This document shows positions 60,090 through 64,000 of a stretch of DNA of 64,000 nt, piece by piece (position 1 is the first letter of the stretch; each line of letters starts with the position of its first letter). The stretch is taken from NCBI GenBank assembly GCA_028023455.1, contig JAQFVV010006636.1:1-64000 (forward strand). The letters are read 5' to 3'. The notes below the pieces were generated by a model that was not told the origin of the DNA, did no database searches, and was given only the letters and a program-made list of their open reading frames with translations. Source of the stretch: Epiperipatus broadwayi. Lineage: Eukaryota > Onychophora > Udeonychophora > Euonychophora > Peripatidae. The translations under genes were made by a program, and so were the position numbers.

Positions 60090-60775
60090 AATTAGATGTA
60101 ATTGTAGAGGATTTGAACACAGACTTCCAAGCAGCCTTCAGCTTTCGACTCTATCATATACAACTAACATACGTTACCACACACATGTGAATAAGATCGA
60201 TGATCTTCAATATATGTATTTCATGCTGAATCAGCATTCATAAATTGGCCCAGGTCATTATCTCTCACCCATATATGTACTCAGTGCTTTGTTTATATTA
60301 AGATAGCAAATCTTCAACTTTTAATGGACAGTCTATTCAACCCCCCCCCCAACTCTTCAGCCACTCATACTACTGAAAATCTGACGAAGGAATGCCCAAA
60401 TCCTTTGTTGATGTCAATATTATTGTGATGTCCATGTTGCCCTTAAGTCACTCTGATCCTTCATGTATAGGACTTTGTGCATTTAAATACACAGAAGAGA
60501 GAGGAGCCGGATACAGGCTGAATCTGTAATATTAGGATAAATGTATAATTTAATATATTCAAAATTAGGTGTAAATATAGATGATTATATATATACGAGT
60601 GGAAGATAATGATCTGGATCATGTGATGAGTGCTGATTCAGCATGAAATACATATATTGGAGATCATTTATATTTTTCACATGTGTGTGATCGGTCATGC
60701 GTATCGCGCTTGAAACAGAGTCGATAGCTAAAGAATGCTTGAAAGTTTGTATTCAAATCCTCTACAATAAGTTAT
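60090..60775. repeat. Head-to-head pair of group-2 hammerhead repeats
   Basis: A minus-oriented copy (about 60095-60490) and a plus-oriented copy (about 60590-60775), each with a decayed ribozyme (60201-60257 minus; 60610-60665 plus). The plus copy has GATGAG, good helix II and GAAA but lacks the first core C; the minus copy reads TTTATGAA for CTGATGAG. Confidence 0.7.
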
Positions 60776-60779
60776 ATTA

Positions 60780-61860
60780 AAAAATTATTTTTTTACAAAA
60801 TGTAATATCTTTTTTTAAAAATATAACTAAAAAAAATAGAATATAATGCTACTGTTTTGCCGCATATAAATCTTATAAAGCGGGAGAGGGGAGATATTTG
60901 AAATATTTTAACATTAGTTTAATTTGAATACCCAGCAGATAGAACTTAAACATGAAACCTATATCATGCCGTGTATTTAAACCTTTTTGAACAGTTTTTA
61001 CGACAATTTTTAAAGATTAGCTGTCTGTCATTAGGGAAAACTATAGTTCAGGTAGTAAGCTACTATGGTAGTATTTAGCTATTTACATATGATAAATTAG
61101 ATTAAAAAATTAATGTACAAAATACCAGTGAATACAAAAAATATGTTGCAAGCATCGTAAACAAATTAGTCTCCGAATCTAAAACTTATTCAAATTTCGT
61201 ATTTAGTATTCTTTTGTTTAGTTTTATAAAATATTTTATTTTAAATTTTATAAAAAAAAGTTTTATTTAAATAATTATGAATAAAATAGTAAATGTTGCG
61301 GAGAATATAAATCTGTGAGAGATTAAGTGTTTTAACAACTTTTTACTATTTATAATTTCTTAAGCATTTTTTTTTTTTTTCCGTAAATTATACGAGCGTT
61401 TTAAATTGTTTAAATGATTTATTAAGATTATTAGAAACATTTATTGCAATTAAATGAAGCATTATTTAAAATTATCCTATAATTAAAGTAATAAGCGATG
61501 ATAAATGAATTTATAAACATGTCAACTATCCGCACTGGTGGCTGAATATGCTTATAAAACGTAAAACTTTGTTTTTGTTTTTACTGTTACCGCAAAAAGA
61601 ATAAATTATTTTCCAGTTTTTTTTACCCCCCAAAATATGAAAATTAGATTATTTTCCAGAAAGCAAGTGGAATAATCTTAGTAAAAATAATGGTAATAAT
61701 AAATCCAAGAGAAAGAGAAGAACATATATTCATACATTTTATTGTAACTGTTTTCTAGATAAGAAAAATAAATTGTACATAATATATGTAAAGAGAGAGA
61801 AAATAGTAAAAGTAAAAATAAGATAGATGTAAATATAGAGAATGAAGGGAAAGAAAGTCA
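60780..61860. other. Intron sequence, nothing recognised
   Basis: AT-rich, homopolymers, no feature. Confidence 0.5.
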
Positions 61861-62275
<415 letters not shown>

Positions 62276-62407
62276 GAGATAGGTAAATATTTATTTGAAT
62301 ACATGGATATAAAAATAGGTAGATAGATTGATAAATGATTAATGCCTTTAGATAAAAAACAAGTAAACAAATAGCAATTAATAGATGTAAATTTATAATG
62401 TACTCAC

Positions 62408-62526
62408 CTGTCCAAACAGCCATGGCCGACCAACACAGCGTTGATGTTCACCAACCCAAATCTTTCCACGATCAGATAGAACGTATTCTTCTTTTAAAGG
62501 ATCACTTTCCATGTACACTTGATCCT
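62408..62526 (-). CDS. Transglutaminase exon 1 (first one in this window)
   Basis: 119 bp, acceptor AACAG and donor GTGAGT. It reads [20 protein letters not shown] then [10 protein letters not shown] and GRPWLFGQ, matching family DxVYL(D/N)SExxRxEYVLND.G.IxxG....RPWNFGQF, the start of the catalytic core. It ends in phase 0. Exons for the N-terminal beta-sandwich must lie above 62526, but I recognised none up to 64000. Confidence 0.92.
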
Positions 62527-62529
62527 CTG

Positions 62530-63382
62530 TTATATATATGCACAAATTAATAAATTCGTTTAATTCTATACAATATTTGTAAATAATTTAAATTATGACA
62601 TTTGTTGTACTGAACATTTGATTGATTAATAAAAATAGTCATCAGTTTGGAAGTGTGAGTACTGCATGGAAAAAAGATCATGATTTTAATTTATTACCCA
62701 TAAATCTACATAATGTATTGATTTTAAAAGCATTCCAGAAATAGTTTATAAAATTATATGTAGCAGTCTTAAACATGCATAGGAGAAACTAAAATAAGAC
62801 GTGATGCAAAAGTTGAAATTCATAAAAGGAATGTTTAAATATCTTAATTCAATCCTAATTGTTCCAGAATATAACACTGGATCATAAAATCTTGTTTGGT
62901 GATGCAAAGTTGTTCTTATTGAATTCATTGAAATAAAAAGAAGGGTCAAGGAAACATTTTTGACTAATCATATTGGATAGGAGGCCATTGAGAGTGTTTT
63001 TTTAATATAAAGGGCAACTGGCATTTGTATTGAATTATGGTTAGTTGTATGTGTGTGATTACATGTATGTTTTCATTAGCACTTGAGAAAGTCTATTTGT
63101 CTTTCACAAGAAACTATGATTGAACTAGTCTTTTCTATTGTTATAGGTTTATTTCTATTTTGATATATATATGTATGGTGTAATTAAGAGCACATTCCTG
63201 CATTAGTATCACCTATACTACTTTGAATAATAGTATAATAAAATTTTGAGTTTCTAATTTTTTCCTTAACCTAGAGTTCTATCTTTAATTTATTATCTAT
63301 TATCACAATAAAGCTTAAAATTAATAAAAAATAAATATAAAATGTTGAATTTAAGTTAATTTTTTTATATAATACTTATATA
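62530..63382. other. Intron sequence, nothing recognised
   Basis: AT-rich with no coding or repeat signal I can support. Confidence 0.5.
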
Positions 63383-63390
63383 GTCTAGAT

Positions 63391-63909
63391 CAGTGGTCTT
63401 CAACCTTTTCATACCTGCGGACCGGTAAAAATAAGGATAAGGTTCGCGGACTAGCAAAAATAAGGATAAGATTTCGCAGAAGTCTATAGATAAATTTTCT
63501 TAAAGATAAGCATAATTGTTATAACTGATCAAAACAACAATGTTAAATATATAAGATAATGTTTTATATATATATGGAGTTTATATAATAAAAAACTTTT
63601 TTTTTAATTTTTTAGAAAAGTAATAAAAAATTTAATTCTACCCCCCCCCCCCCATAAACATCTGTGATAACTAGAAAAATAAATTAATTTATGAATGATT
63701 GATTAGATTTTGTTTTCATTCTGTTTTCTTTTTTTTTTAATTGGGTAAAAATGAGATGAAAAAATAAATAAAAATTAGCTATATTAATTAAAAGTTTAAA
63801 CTCTTATTATTTATTATTACAAACTTTTTACTGCCCATTTAACATGCGGACCTGCAGAAAAGTTCCGCAGCCCCATGCCGGGCTGTGGACCAAGGGTTGA
63901 AGAACACTG
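63391..63909. mobile_element. hAT-type MITE, second copy, 8-bp target duplication
   Basis: CAGTGGTCTTCAACC to GGTTGAAGAACACTG, flanked by GTCTAGAT at 63383-63390 and 63910-63917. The interior matches 45098-45597 (for example ATCTGTGATAACTAGAAAAA and AAAGTTTAAACTCTTATTAT). Confidence 0.92.
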
Positions 63910-64000
63910 GTCTAGATGGTTGTAGAGTCAAAAGCTGCTTCAATTAACGTCTTATTCCATTAGGCAAAAAATCAAATGGTCTATCTAAACGTAATAGTTT

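Overview
This is AT-rich animal DNA (metazoan, intron-rich, packed with transposons). No prokaryotic features are present. The only host gene I can support is a transglutaminase on the minus strand, with seven exons from 62526 down to 17227. Introns of 1.8 to 13 kb are filled with mobile elements. The repeat content (RTE-type LINEs, Penelope-like elements, hAT MITEs, tRNA-derived SINEs and many hammerhead-ribozyme repeats) suggests a marine invertebrate, perhaps a lophotrochozoan such as a mollusc. That placement is inference; nothing here fixes the species.

Layout. 6-11021 is one LTR retrotransposon with very long (about 4.24 kb) LTRs, a retroviral-type primer binding site and only a broken coiled-coil gag-like frame, so it resembles a LARD. 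12000-12660 holds a decayed Penelope-like RT. 12839-16115 is a nearly full-length but mutated RTE LINE. 16184-18665 holds ribozyme-type tandem and inverted repeats around transglutaminase exon 7. 18670-22690 is an older RTE copy with two nested insertions: a 397-bp hammerhead element with a 13-bp target duplication, and a 1.1-kb MITE. 23013-24463 is a Penelope-like element with RT, GIY-YIG remnant and an upstream hammerhead. 25.2-27.2 kb has two RTE fragments. 29-38 kb mixes hammerhead repeats, foldback elements, a SINE and a LINE fragment. 41-49 kb carries exons 3-5 among SINEs, a hAT MITE and tandem repeats. 50.2-54.66 kb is a second kind of LINE. 55.5-64 kb holds exons 1 and 2, further foldbacks, a large GATA/GACG/GACA microsatellite and a second hAT MITE. 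Exons are numbered within this window only.

The most interesting system is a set of hammerhead-ribozyme repeats, about twenty copies in four sequence groups. They have repeat periods of about 404-490 bp, occur as short tandem dimers or head-to-head inverted pairs, and in one case form a clean mobile unit with target-site duplication. At least eight copies keep the CUGANGA and GAAA core, helix II and pairing helix I strands. One group sits next to a Penelope-like RT, as known for that class. The transglutaminase keeps its Cys, His and Asp catalytic residues, but one exon (28884-29052) carries six one-base insertions, all lengthening homopolymers or single bases. That looks more like sequencing or assembly error than gene decay.
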